Source: Bradyrhizobium sp. ARR65 (GTDB lineage: Bacteria; Pseudomonadota; Alphaproteobacteria; Rhizobiales; Xanthobacteraceae). Taken from it: a stretch of 64,000 nucleotides of DNA. Within the stretch, counting starts at the first letter, position 1, and every line of letters starts with the position of its first letter. The translations under genes were made by a program, and so were the position numbers. Below the pieces are notes generated by a model. It was not told the origin of the DNA. It was given only the letters and a program-made list of their open reading frames with translations, and did no database searches. Positions 55,148-64,000 of the stretch are shown in pieces. The DNA lies in the NCBI RefSeq assembly GCF_000472385.1, contig NZ_AWZU01000003.1:62137-126136 (forward strand). The letters run 5' to 3'.

Positions 55148-58100
55148 ATGTTCGTTGGACCTGCCGCCTGCCGCCACTCCCGCTCTTCTCAGGCAGCGCT
55201 ATTGGCGGGCGTCAGCATCATCGCGTTGCTGATATCGCATCCGAAAGCGATGGCGCGTCAGCTCGGTCTAGCGGGCGCGACCGCTGCGCCGGCGGTGGCC
55301 GTCGATACCGCAACCGTCGCTGCGCAGCAGGCGGCGGCGCTGGCCCAGCAGAGCCAAAGGTCGCTGACGCGCGCCATGCAAGCCATTCAGTCCGTGCAGG
55401 CGGTGCAGGCCGCCGCCCGGACTGCGGCTTCAGGGGCGCCGAGTGCAGTCCCGAACGGACTGGGCGCGGGCGGCCTGCAGGTCGCCCCAGGCGCCGCCAA
55501 CCCCAATTCGGGCCTGTGGAAGAACGCGAAGCTGCCCACGCAAACTGTGGCAAATGGTGGCGTCGCCGTCGAGATCCAGCAGACGGGTCAGCAGGCGCTT
55601 CTTAATTGGGAGACCTTCAATGTCGGCCAGAAGACTACGGTGCACTTCAACCAAAGCGGTGGCACGCAGGCCGACGGCACCAACAATTGGGTCGCCCTCA
55701 ACCGAGTCAACGATCCCTCCGGCGTGCCGAGCCAGATTCTCGGCACGATCAAGGCCGAAGGCGCGGTCTATCTGATCAATCGCAACGGCATCATATTCGG
55801 CGGCGCCAGCCAGGTGAATGTCCATGCCCTGGTCGCATCCGCGCTCGATCTCACCGATCAGCAGTTCCTCGCTGGCATAGTCAGGCCGACGCAATACGAC
55901 ACGAACAATCGGATGCTGTTTGGGCCGGTGTTTGCCAACACTTCGGGCACGATGGCCGGCGACATCACCGTCCTTCCGGGCGCCGTGATTCAGACCGGGG
56001 ATCCGCCATCTGTGACGGTTGGCGGCGGCAGCGTCTATCTGTTCGGCAGCAACGTCACCAATGGCGGCACCATCATCACGCCGGATGGTCAAACCGTGCT
56101 TGCCGCCGGCAGCGCCGTCTATCTCACGCAAAGCATGGATCCCAATGTGCGCGGCGTTGAGGTCAATCTGCTCAACGGCGGCACGGTGGCCAATACCGCG
56201 CAAGGCCTGATCAGTGCGCCGACCGGTAATGTCAGTATGGTCGGTCTGAACGTGAAGCAGTCGGGCGTCCTGTCGTCGACCACCTCGGTGGATGAGGCCG
56301 GGTCGATCAGTCTGATCGCGCATGATGGCGTGAGTGCGTATAGCGTCGATATTAGCGCAGGTCTCGTTTACGCTCTCCCGAACCGGCTCGGCACCGTTGA
56401 GTTATCGCCAGGCAGCACAATCGCCGTGCTACCGCAGGAAGACGGCCGCACCGCGCTTGACGGCCAGCCGCAAGGCCGTTCCGTGATCAAGGTGGAAGGC
56501 CTGACGATCAACATGTTGAGTGGAGCGCAGATTGTTGCGCCTTCGGGCAATGTCGTGCTGCGCGCGAGCAACACGCCAATCGCTCTGTTCGCAAACGATT
56601 ATCCGGCGATCTCCGGCATCTTTCCCAACTACCAGGCCGACGCCGGGCGGGTCTATGTAGGCGATGGCGTCGTTGTCGACGTGTCCGGGATGCAGGACGT
56701 TGTGGTGCCCGCTTCCGACGACGTTGTCATGGTCAACGTCCGCAGCAACGAACTGCGCGATTCGCCGTTGCAGCGCGGTGGAGTGCTCGCCAAGCAGAAC
56801 GTATGGGTCAATACCCATGGTCTCAACGTGGTCGCATCCGACAGGGTCTACACGGCGGGCGGGCTCATCGAGGTGTCCGGCTGGCTCGGTCTCGTGCAAC
56901 GTTCCGTCGATGAGCGGCTGACGACGGGCGGCTCCGTGACGGTGTTTTCGACTGGGGATGCCATCCTGCGGCCGGGCGCGTTCATCAACATCGCAGGCGG
57001 CTCGATCTTTCATCCGGCAGGCTACGTCAATGGCACGCGGCTGATCGGATCGGACGGACGGATTTACGATATCAATACCGCGCCCGCCGACATGACCTAT
57101 GTCGCGATCTGCTGCAGCTTCTCTGTCGATCATCCGCATTGGGGTGTTACCGAAACCTATATCAGCCCGTTGATGGCAGGCAGCCACTATCAACTCGCCT
57201 ATATCGAAGGCAAGAACGCGGGCTCATTGATGATCGCGTCCCACGTGGGCGAGTTCGACGCCGCGGTCGACGCCGATGCGATCAACGGCATCTATCAGCG
57301 CACGGCAGCGACCATGCCGCAGCGCGGCGCGCTCACCATCGGTGTGGGTCTCCTGATCCCGAGCAATGTCGTCATCACGCCAACGACGCCGGTGCCTGAC
57401 GACATGTTCGCCAGCAGCACGGTCAGCAACGGTATGCGCGATCCTACGACACTGCTGCCGCAGGATTGGCAGAAGAACCAGTATATGTCGGCTGCCGTTC
57501 TGGACGCCCCGTCCTACGGCTCGATCATCATCAGTTCGAGCCAGGGCTATTTCGATAACAGCAGCGGCAGCTACGTGCCCGGTGGCACGACGCTCACGGG
57601 AGGGGCGCTCCTGAAGGCGGCCGACGGCGGATCGATCACACTGAACACCGCGGGCTCGATCTCCATTGACGGTCGGCTTGTCGCCCATGCGGGGTCCGTC
57701 ACACTGGCCACAGCCACCTCATCGGCGCAGGTGCCAACAGACGTTACGTTGAAGCCGAACGCGAGCATTGACGTCAGCGGGCTCTGGACCAATGATCTCC
57801 AGTCCGGCGGGCTGCCCACTCCGACACTCTACAATGGCGGGAGCGTCTCCCTCACTGCCTATGGCAATGTCACTGTGGGCGCCGGCGCTTCGATTGATGC
57901 ATCCAGTGGCGGCTGGCTGCAGCAGAACGGCAGATTGAATTCGTCCGGTGGATTGCCGGTGGGAACCGGCGGGAATATCACGCTGGCGACCAATATGGGC
58001 GCCAACTTCGGTTCGACTTACAAATCGTACCTGACGCTCGCCCAAGACAGCAGTCTCCGTTCTTACGGCATGGCCGCGGGGGGCGTCCTGAACCTGGTCA

Positions 58101-61100
58101 CGAGGGACATTCAGATCGGCGGCACGGCGCCGAGCGACAACACGACCTTGTGGCTTACTCCGTCGTTTTTCGAGAGCGGCGGCTTCGGCGGCTATAACCT
58201 GATCAGCTACCGCGGCCTCACAATCGCACCGGGCACTGAGCTCGAACTTCACAGCCGGGTGCTGATCCCAGGCGCGGACGCGGCTCTGCACGGCACCGGT
58301 TCATCGATCTTCGCGGTGGCCACGCCCGGTACGCCGTTTCCCTATCAGAAGTCAGCCCCAGTCAACCTGCTGATGAGCGCTGTCGATCCTATCGTCGGGA
58401 TCCTCAATATGGGCACGGGCGCCGCTATAAACACCGATCCGGGCGCGACCGTCAGCTTGCACGCCTCGCGTCAACTGACCGTCGACGGCACGATCGATGC
58501 GCCGGGCGGCACCATCAATCTCGATCTCTACGGACTTGCAGGCAATTCGATCCCCCGCAATGCGCCGGCTTACGACTCCGCGACGACGCTGTGGATCGGA
58601 ACGAATGCGCAGCTTCTGGCGCGCGGCATGGTCCAGACCTATTCGGATGCTTCGGGCCAGCCGGCCTATCTGATGTGGGATGGCGGCAGTGTCAACATCA
58701 ACCAGAACGGCACCAATGCCGCCTACTACCCCTACGCGAACTATCTACAGGCTCCGCTCGACCGCTCCGCCTACGTATTGGGCTCGGTGGTCGCGCGACC
58801 CGGTGCGCTGATCGACGTCTCGGGGGCGGCCGGCATCGTCAGCGGGCCGACCGGGCGCAACGCGACGCCATCGAATTATCCCGTCGCCACCAACGGCGGC
58901 GCGTTGAACATCCTGGCCTCGCAGGGCTTGTTCCTCGACGCGACGGTGAACGCGCAAGCGGGTGGTCCGAATGCTGCCGGCGGCAGCCTGACCATCGACC
59001 AAACCATGTGGGCGGCCAACACCAGCGTCAGCCCGAGCGCTCCAGGTTACACCCCAGGCTACGTTCAGCCAGTCGGCGAACTTGTCGTTACACAGAGCAG
59101 TCAGCCGCTATTGCCGTCGGGACTCCTTCCCGGCAATGCACTGCCGGCGCCGCTGCAAGGTCAGTTGAACGTCAGCGCAGACAAGATCATGGGCGCCGGC
59201 TTCGCTAACGTCTCGCTCGGCGCGGTCGACGCTGTCAATTTCTCGGGCGATGTTAACCTGAATACGACCCGCAGCCTGACCCTCAATGTAACCAGTCTGA
59301 GCGCGACGCCGGGGGCGAGGGTCTTGCTCAGTTCCGCCTATATCGATATCGGCAGCAACCAGCGCACCCGCACCGGCGACGCCTCCAAGGCGACTGCTGC
59401 CACCGACGCAGTGGCGGGGATAGCAACGCTCCGGGCCAGCGCCGATTTGATCGACATCGACGGATCGCTGCGCAGCGGCAACAGCACGGCCATTCCCTCA
59501 GGCCTACCTGGTTTCGCGGATTTGAACCTCACCAGCAGCGGCGACATTCGCCTCGTGCCCTCGGTCAACTGGAGTTCAACGACGCTTTTCTCGACCAAAG
59601 GCAACATCACCTTCAATGCGGCGCAGGTCTATCCGATCACAAGCGCTCCCGCTTCCAACGCCTATCAGTCCAACGTCGCCTATCAAAGCGCGTCATCGAG
59701 CCTGTTCAAGATCGTTGCGAGCGGCGCCAACAGCACCATCACCATCAATCCGAACGGCGCGACACCGCCGGTGCCACTGTCGGCGGGCGGCATGGTGGAG
59801 CTGGTGGCGCCCAACATCAATCAGAACGGCGTGCTGCGTGCACCGTTCGGCCAGATCATCTTCGGCGATCCGTCCAATTCGTCCACCGCCGCGAACATCA
59901 CGCTCTCGCCCGGCAGCATCACCTCGGTCTCCGGCAACGGCATGGTCGTTCCCTACGGCGGGCCGGAAGGGGCGCTCTATTACATCTACGGCTACAACAT
60001 CACCGATATCGGAGGCACATTCCCGCAGCATATCGCGGTCCCGAACCAGCTCAAAATGCCGATCGAGAAGGTGATCGGTTTCTACGGCAAGTCGGTGACC
60101 GTCGCTGGCAGCATTGACGAAGCTGGCGGCGGCGACCTCTACGGCTACCAGTTCGTCAGCGGCGCCGGTGGGTCGGTCGATACGCTGAACGGCGCCAACA
60201 CTTTTGCCATCCTGCCGAGCCTGGGCTCCACCTATGCCCCGCGCTCGCCGCTGATGGATTCAAGCAACGGCGATCCCAGCGTGACAGCGCCGAACGTCAA
60301 TCTGCATGCCGGCGATCAGATCTATTTGAGCGGAGTGCCCGGGCTTGCAGCCGGATACTATACCTTGCTCCCGGGACATTACGCGCTGCTGCCCGGCGCC
60401 TTCAAGGTGACGGTAGCGGCCTCCAATGTCGCGCCCGCGGCGCTCATGCCCAACGTCGCGCTGCCGACCGGGGCGTACGAAGTCTCGGGCTATCGCGGTG
60501 TCGCCAATACGCCGATCCGGGATTCGCTGCCTTCCGAGTTCATCGTGACGCCGGGATCGGCGGTGCGGCAGCAGTCGCAATATCTCGAAACGACGGCGAC
60601 CCAATTCTTCCAGCAGCAGGCCAGCCAGCAGAATGCCGCCGCCCCGCGGCTTCCGGTCGATGCGGGGCGCATCGTGCTGAGCGCGTTGAATGCCATCACC
60701 TTCACCGGCCAGACCAATTTCTCGGTCGCGCCAGGCGGGCGCGGCGGCCAGGCCGATATAGTGGGAACGAACCTTGAACTGCTCGGCCCCGGCGATACCG
60801 CGACGCCGGGCTATATTCCTCTGGATGCCGGGCTCGTGGCGCACATCGGCGCGCAAAGCGTGCTGATCGGCGGTCTGCGCTCGCTGAACCCTGCCAACTC
60901 CAACCAGTTGCAGATCACACAGCAGGCGACCAATATCGAGATCGCCTCGCACGCCGTGGTTACGGCGCCCGAGGTCATGTTGCGTGCCTCCAACGGAATT
61001 ACGCTCGATGCCGGCGCCGACATCGATACGACGAAGTCAGGCCCGCTTCCGGACTTCTTCCCGCTCGATCCGACGACAAGGCTGACGCTTGGGTCAATCG

Positions 61101-64000
61101 CATTGACGAACGGCGCTTTCGTCATGGCGTCGAATGCGCCGAGCGCGCTGCCGGTGATGCTGACTGGCAGCGGCACCAGCAGCATCAACGTCGGGGCAGG
61201 GGCCAGGCTGATCGCCGGCTCGAGCCTCGTGCTTGCCACGGTTAACAGTTTCTCGCTCGATACCAGCTCGGTCTTCGGCGCGCCGACCATCGCGCTCACC
61301 GCGCCAACGATCAGTCTTGGCAATGGTGGTTCAGGCGGCGTGACCTTGACATCCTCCATGCTGCGCCGGCTCGCAGCAGGCGATCCGACCCAGGGTGTCG
61401 CGGCGGCCAGCACGTTGATCCTCAACGCGCTGCAAGGCATGAACGTCTATGGCGCGGCCAGCCTAAGTGGCGCCGGCGGCTCGCTTTTGACCATCAACAC
61501 GCCCGTGATCCGGGGTTTTGGCAGCGGCGGCGACACTGCGAGGCTCACCGCCGAACGGCTGATGCTGACCAACAGCGGTGCGAGTGGCACAGCCAGCGCC
61601 ACCGGCGCAGGCTCGCTCGTCTTCGACACCACCGAACTGACGCTGGGGGCGGGCACCGTGAGCTTTGCCGGCTTCGGCAATGTGACACTCGGTGCGACCG
61701 CGCAAGTGATCGGCAGCGGTGCAGGGATCTACAACAGCACCGGCAATTTCACGGTGGCGACCCCGCTGGTCACGGCCGGCCCGGGCGCGGACACGACGCT
61801 CAATGCTGCTGCGGGCGCGGTGAGCTTTACCTCGCCGCTGCGCGCGGCGGAGCCGGCGATCACCGCCGTGCAGTCGCTCGGCGCGCATCTGACGGTGAAT
61901 GCGGCGAGCATCCTCCAGGGTATTGCGATCAGACTGCCGTCGGGCGTCGTCAATTTCAACAGCCAATCGGACGTGAACCTGGCTGCAGGATCGCTGATTG
62001 ACGTCTCCGGCGCGGTCACGCCCTATTTCGATGTGGTACGCATTGCGCCGGCCGGCACGGTCAACCTGCAATCGACTTCAGGCAATGTGATCGTCGCCGG
62101 CGGCGCCATCGTGAACCTCGACGGCGGCTCGCTCGCCTCCGTCAACCGCGGCAAGACGCCGGTGATTGACTGGCTATCGTCCGACTTCGGCGGCGATGCC
62201 GGTACACTCAACGTCGTTGCGGCCAATGGCACTGCCGAGATCTTCGGTGCTGTGCTCGGAAACGCGGTGCCGGGCTACGGCGGCGGCAAGGCGAGCTTCA
62301 GTCTCGCGTCCGGTGATGCTACGGCGCTGCTCGGCAGCCTCACGCGCTTCACGGGCAAGCAGGCGCTGACTCTCGCCAGCGGCGATATCATGATCGGCAA
62401 TCTGACGGCGCAGGACGTCGAATTGTCGACGACGAGCGGCAGCATCACCGTCGCCGGTACAATCAACGCGAGTGGGGCGAGGGGCGGTACGATCCGTCTC
62501 ACCGCCGGCGGCAGTCTCATCATCGGCCCGAACGCGGTTCTCGATGCGCATGCAACGACGGCTGCAACAGGGGGCGATGTGTTCCTGGGGCTCGCCGGCA
62601 ACAGCGGCGGTACGCTGACGTTCGGAGTCGGCTCCGTCGTCAACGTTGCGGGGACTAGCCCTGATATTGCCGACAATGGTGGTCGGCTTTGGCTGCGCGC
62701 GCCGCGCAACGCGACCGGCGTGCAGGTCTACAACGCCGGCGTGACGGTCGACGGTGCGCGCGAGATCGACGTCGAGGCGGTGAAGGTCTACAACATGGCG
62801 ACCACGCCGGTCAGCGTCGGCGGCAGCATCCGTAACGTCGCTTACGTTGATGCGAACCTCGCTGCTGCTGATGCCGATGCCCAGGCCTATATCGCCGCCG
62901 CGACGATCAAGAACGGCATCGGGACTCTGACGAGCATTCCCAACAGCACCGCCTTCCACCTGATGCCCGGCATCGAACTGGACAGCCCAGGCGACATCGT
63001 GCTGCTGCAGAGCCCATCGAGCACCAACAGCGGCATCGATCTGCACACCTACCGCTACAACGGCGAGCCGATGGTGCTGACCTTGCGCGCCGCCGGCAAT
63101 CTCACCATGAACGGCAGCCTGAGCGACGGCTTCAACAGCCCCGTGTCAACGCCGGTCGGCAATGTCTTCGCCGTCGCCCAGGTGCTCGGGCAGGATCCGA
63201 CGACCGGTGCCATCCCGCGTTCGGCGACGCTGCGGCTTTCCGCAGGCGCCAACCTCAATGGTCCAGATCCTGATGCGTTGCTCACGCCGAGCCAGCTCGC
63301 CCCAGGCAACGGCTTGATCGCTTTCGACGCGACCTACAATGGCGCGGCCGGATTCAACGACGCTGCCGGCTTTCCGATACCGAGCGTCGTGCGCACCGGG
63401 ACCGGCGACCTCGACGTCGCAGCCGCCGGCAACATTAACATCAACACTATCTTCGGCATTTACACGGCCGGCTATCAGCCGATCTTGAACTTTACGCCGC
63501 CGTCGCGACCGGTGGTGAGGTCGTCGGTAGCCGCAACAACCAACGAAACCGTGCTTGGCTATGCCTCGTGGAATCGCACAACCAAAACGGGCGTACCCTT
63601 CGATCAGGCGGGCTATCCCGGGGCCTTTTATCCGAGCTATCCGGTTGGAGGCGGCAGTCTCTATGTGACGGCGCAGGGCAACCTGACCAGCAATCCCACT
63701 CCCGTCACGTCACCGAACATCAACGGCTATGTCGAATATGCCGGCAGCGCCGTCGACACTTATTGGCTTTGGACCATGGGGCAAGCCAACCCGAACGGGC
63801 AGGGACGGCTCAACGGCACCTGGTTCATCAATTTCGGCACGTTCTATCAGAACTACGCCAAGCCGGTCTCATTCGGTCTTTCGCCCAGGGATAGTTACCC
63901 CGGTGTCGCTGCATTTCGCGGTTTCGGTGCGCTCGGCGGCGGCAATGCGACAGTGTCAGTCGGCGGGACGATGAACCGTGTCGACGTCAGCGTCCCAAGC
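55148..64000 (+). CDS. Giant two-partner-secretion exoprotein, filamentous haemagglutinin-like (3' end outside the window)
   Basis: At least 2,951 codons open without a stop to the window end. An extended signal segment (hydrophobic LLAGVSIIALLISH, cleavage about AMA/RQ at 36) precedes an Ala/Gln-rich stretch and a TPS secretion domain (about 150-330) with NWETFNVGQKTTVHFNQ, NRVNDPSGVPSQILG and LINRNGIIFGGASQVNVHAL. The rest is a long beta-helix-like chain of GG-x-hydrophobic and IDVSG/SISIDG-like strands, low in Cys. It should be exported through a TpsB/FhaC-type pore, whose gene is probably further right. GAGAG precedes the ATG. It is 182 bp after the FecR-like gene. Confidence 0.88.
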   Translation, partial: MFVGPAACRHSRSSQAALLAGVSIIALLISHPKAMARQLGLAGATAAPAVAVDTATVAAQQAAALAQQSQRSLTRAMQAIQSVQAVQAAARTAASGAPSAVPNGLGAGGLQVAPGAANPNSGLWKNAKLPTQTVANGGVAVEIQQTGQQALLNWETFNVGQKTTVHFNQSGGTQADGTNNWVALNRVNDPSGVPSQILGTIKAEGAVYLINRNGIIFGGASQVNVHALVASALDLTDQQFLAGIVRPTQYDTNNRMLFGPVFANTSGTMAGDITVLPGAVIQTGDPPSVTVGGGSVYLFGSNVTNGGTIITPDGQTVLAAGSAVYLTQSMDPNVRGVEVNLLNGGTVANTAQGLISAPTGNVSMVGLNVKQSGVLSSTTSVDEAGSISLIAHDGVSAYSVDISAGLVYALPNRLGTVELSPGSTIAVLPQEDGRTALDGQPQGRSVIKVEGLTINMLSGAQIVAPSGNVVLRASNTPIALFANDYPAISGIFPNYQADAGRVYVGDGVVVDVSGMQDVVVPASDDVVMVNVRSNELRDSPLQRGGVLAKQNVWVNTHGLNVVASDRVYTAGGLIEVSGWLGLVQRSVDERLTTGGSVTVFSTGDAILRPGAFINIAGGSIFHPAGYVNGTRLIGSDGRIYDINTAPADMTYVAICCSFSVDHPHWGVTETYISPLMAGSHYQLAYIEGKNAGSLMIASHVGEFDAAVDADAINGIYQRTAATMPQRGALTIGVGLLIPSNVVITPTTPVPDDMFASSTVSNGMRDPTTLLPQDWQKNQYMSAAVLDAPSYGSIIISSSQGYFDNSSGSYVPGGTTLTGGALLKAADGGSITLNTAGSISIDGRLVAHAGSVTLATATSSAQVPTDVTLKPNASIDVSGLWTNDLQSGGLPTPTLYNGGSVSLTAYGNVTVGAGASIDASSGGWLQQNGRLNSSGGLPVGTGGNITLATNMGANFGSTYKSYLTLAQDSSLRSYGMAAGGVLNLVTRDIQIGGTAPSDNTTLWLTPSFFESGGFGGYNLISYRGLTIAPGTELELHSRVLIPGADAALHGTGSSIFAVATPGTPFPYQKSAPVNLLMSAVDPIVGILNMGTGAAINTDPGATVSLHASRQLTVDGTIDAPGGTINLDLYGLAGNSIPRNAPAYDSATTLWIGTNAQLLARGMVQTYSDASGQPAYLMWDGGSVNINQNGTNAAYYPYANYLQAPLDRSAYVLGSVVARPGALIDVSGAAGIVSGPTGRNATPSNYPVATNGGALNILASQGLFLDATVNAQAGGPNAAGGSLTIDQTMWAANTSVSPSAPGYTPGYVQPVGELVVTQSSQPLLPSGLLPGNALPAPLQGQLNVSADKIMGAGFANVSLGAVDAVNFSGDVNLNTTRSLTLNVTSLSATPGARVLLSSAYIDIGSNQRTRTGDASKATAATDAVAGIATLRASADLIDIDGSLRSGNSTAIPSGLPGFADLNLTSSGDIRLVPSVNWSSTTLFSTKGNITFNAAQVYPITSAPASNAYQSNVAYQSASSSLFKIVASGANSTITINPNGATPPVPLSAGGMVELVAPNINQNGVLRAPFGQIIFGDPSNSSTAANITLSPGSITSVSGNGMVVPYGGPEGALYYIYGYNITDIGGTFPQHIAVPNQLKMPIEKVIGFYGKSVTVAGSIDEAGGGDLYGYQFVSGAGGSVDTLNGANTFAILPSLGSTYAPRSPLMDSSNGDPSVTAPNVNLHAGDQIYLSGVPGLAAGYYTLLPGHYALLPGAFKVTVAASNVAPAALMPNVALPTGAYEVSGYRGVANTPIRDSLPSEFIVTPGSAVRQQSQYLETTATQFFQQQASQQNAAAPRLPVDAGRIVLSALNAITFTGQTNFSVAPGGRGGQADIVGTNLELLGPGDTATPGYIPLDAGLVAHIGAQSVLIGGLRSLNPANSNQLQITQQATNIEIASHAVVTAPEVMLRASNGITLDAGADIDTTKSGPLPDFFPLDPTTRLTLGSIALTNGAFVMASNAPSALPVMLTGSGTSSINVGAGARLIAGSSLVLATVNSFSLDTSSVFGAPTIALTAPTISLGNGGSGGVTLTSSMLRRLAAGDPTQGVAAASTLILNALQGMNVYGAASLSGAGGSLLTINTPVIRGFGSGGDTARLTAERLMLTNSGASGTASATGAGSLVFDTTELTLGAGTVSFAGFGNVTLGATAQVIGSGAGIYNSTGNFTVATPLVTAGPGADTTLNAAAGAVSFTSPLRAAEPAITAVQSLGAHLTVNAASILQGIAIRLPSGVVNFNSQSDVNLAAGSLIDVSGAVTPYFDVVRIAPAGTVNLQSTSGNVIVAGGAIVNLDGGSLASVNRGKTPVIDWLSSDFGGDAGTLNVVAANGTAEIFGAVLGNAVPGYGGGKASFSLASGDATALLGSLTRFTGKQALTLASGDIMIGNLTAQDVELSTTSGSITVAGTINASGARGGTIRLTAGGSLIIGPNAVLDAHATTAATGGDVFLGLAGNSGGTLTFGVGSVVNVAGTSPDIADNGGRLWLRAPRNATGVQVYNAGVTVDGAREIDVEAVKVYNMATTPVSVGGSIRNVAYVDANLAAADADAQAYIAAATIKNGIGTLTSIPNSTAFHLMPGIELDSPGDIVLLQSPSSTNSGIDLHTYRYNGEPMVLTLRAAGNLTMNGSLSDGFNSPVSTPVGNVFAVAQVLGQDPTTGAIPRSATLRLSAGANLNGPDPDALLTPSQLAPGNGLIAFDATYNGAAGFNDAAGFPIPSVVRTGTGDLDVAAAGNININTIFGIYTAGYQPILNFTPPSRPVVRSSVAATTNETVLGYASWNRTTKTGVPFDQAGYPGAFYPSYPVGGGSLYVTAQGNLTSNPTPVTSPNINGYVEYAGSAVDTYWLWTMGQANPNGQGRLNGTWFINFGTFYQNYAKPVSFGLSPRDSYPGVAAFRGFGALGGGNATVSVGGTMNRVDVSVPS

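Noticed and set aside
55430..63046. Multiple open frames of 100-300 codons opposite or out of phase with the exoprotein
   Set aside because: The + frame from 55148 is open to the window end and carries the TPS motifs; the others are shadows.

Overview
The window reads as a chromosomal segment of a high-GC alphaproteobacterium, most likely Bradyrhizobium or a close relative (Nitrobacteraceae). Grounds: glnB upstream of glnA behind a sigma-54 type promoter, the tig-clpP-clpX-lon order, many branched-chain-amino-acid (LIV) type ABC transporters, an AmiC/AmiR amide operon and cox-like molybdenum hydroxylase genes. Taxonomy is inferred from gene style; no database search was run.

Layout. 1-5.0 kb: glnBA (minus), the NAD(P)HX repair enzyme (plus), then a minus-strand pair made of a degenerate multicopper-oxidase-like protein and a mandelate racemase-like enzyme. 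5.1-12.1 kb: tRNA-Leu(TAG) and the protein quality-control block tig, clpP, clpX, lon, closed by a strong terminator. 12.2-19.2 kb: a mixed block with a GFA-fold protein, tRNA-Val(TAC), a PilZ protein, cytochrome P450, methyltransferase, pepT, HU and tRNA-Asp(GTC), followed by about 0.7 kb of apparently decayed sequence and azoR. 19.2-40.7 kb: a tightly packed minus-strand array of about 20 genes. In transcription order it has a LIV-type binding protein, an AraC regulator, two permeases, an ATPase, an ATPase fused to a Tm-1-like domain, a TIM-barrel protein overlapping that fusion, a giant flotillin, two SRPBCC proteins, a molybdenum hydroxylase (FAD, 2Fe-2S and a large subunit split into two genes), MoxR and VWA maturation proteins, an amidohydrolase, an MBL-fold lactonase-like enzyme, and an SMP-30/isochorismatase fusion. 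40.7-50.8 kb: a plus-strand amide operon with amiC, amiR, a five-gene ABC transporter, formamidase and a two-domain nitrilase-family protein. An intrinsic terminator sits just before amiC, as expected for AmiR antitermination. 50.8-51.2 kb: a frameshifted, truncated antisense relic of a second AmiR-like gene. 51.2-64 kb: an OpgC-like membrane protein, then an STN-domain protein, an ECF sigma factor, a FecR-like anti-sigma and a giant two-partner-secretion haemagglutinin-like exoprotein that runs off the end of the window (at least 2,951 codons).

How it works together (inference). The minus-strand array looks like one uptake-and-catabolism system for an unknown organic compound. A LIV-type transporter imports it, a Mo/Fe-S/FAD hydroxylase oxidises it with CoxD/CoxE-like maturation and CoxG-like or flotillin membrane anchoring, and several hydrolases open and degrade the product. 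This array, with its gene fusions and splits, is the best candidate for an undescribed system. The amide operon next to it couples nitrogen scavenging to antitermination, and the last block couples surface signalling to a secreted adhesin-like protein.
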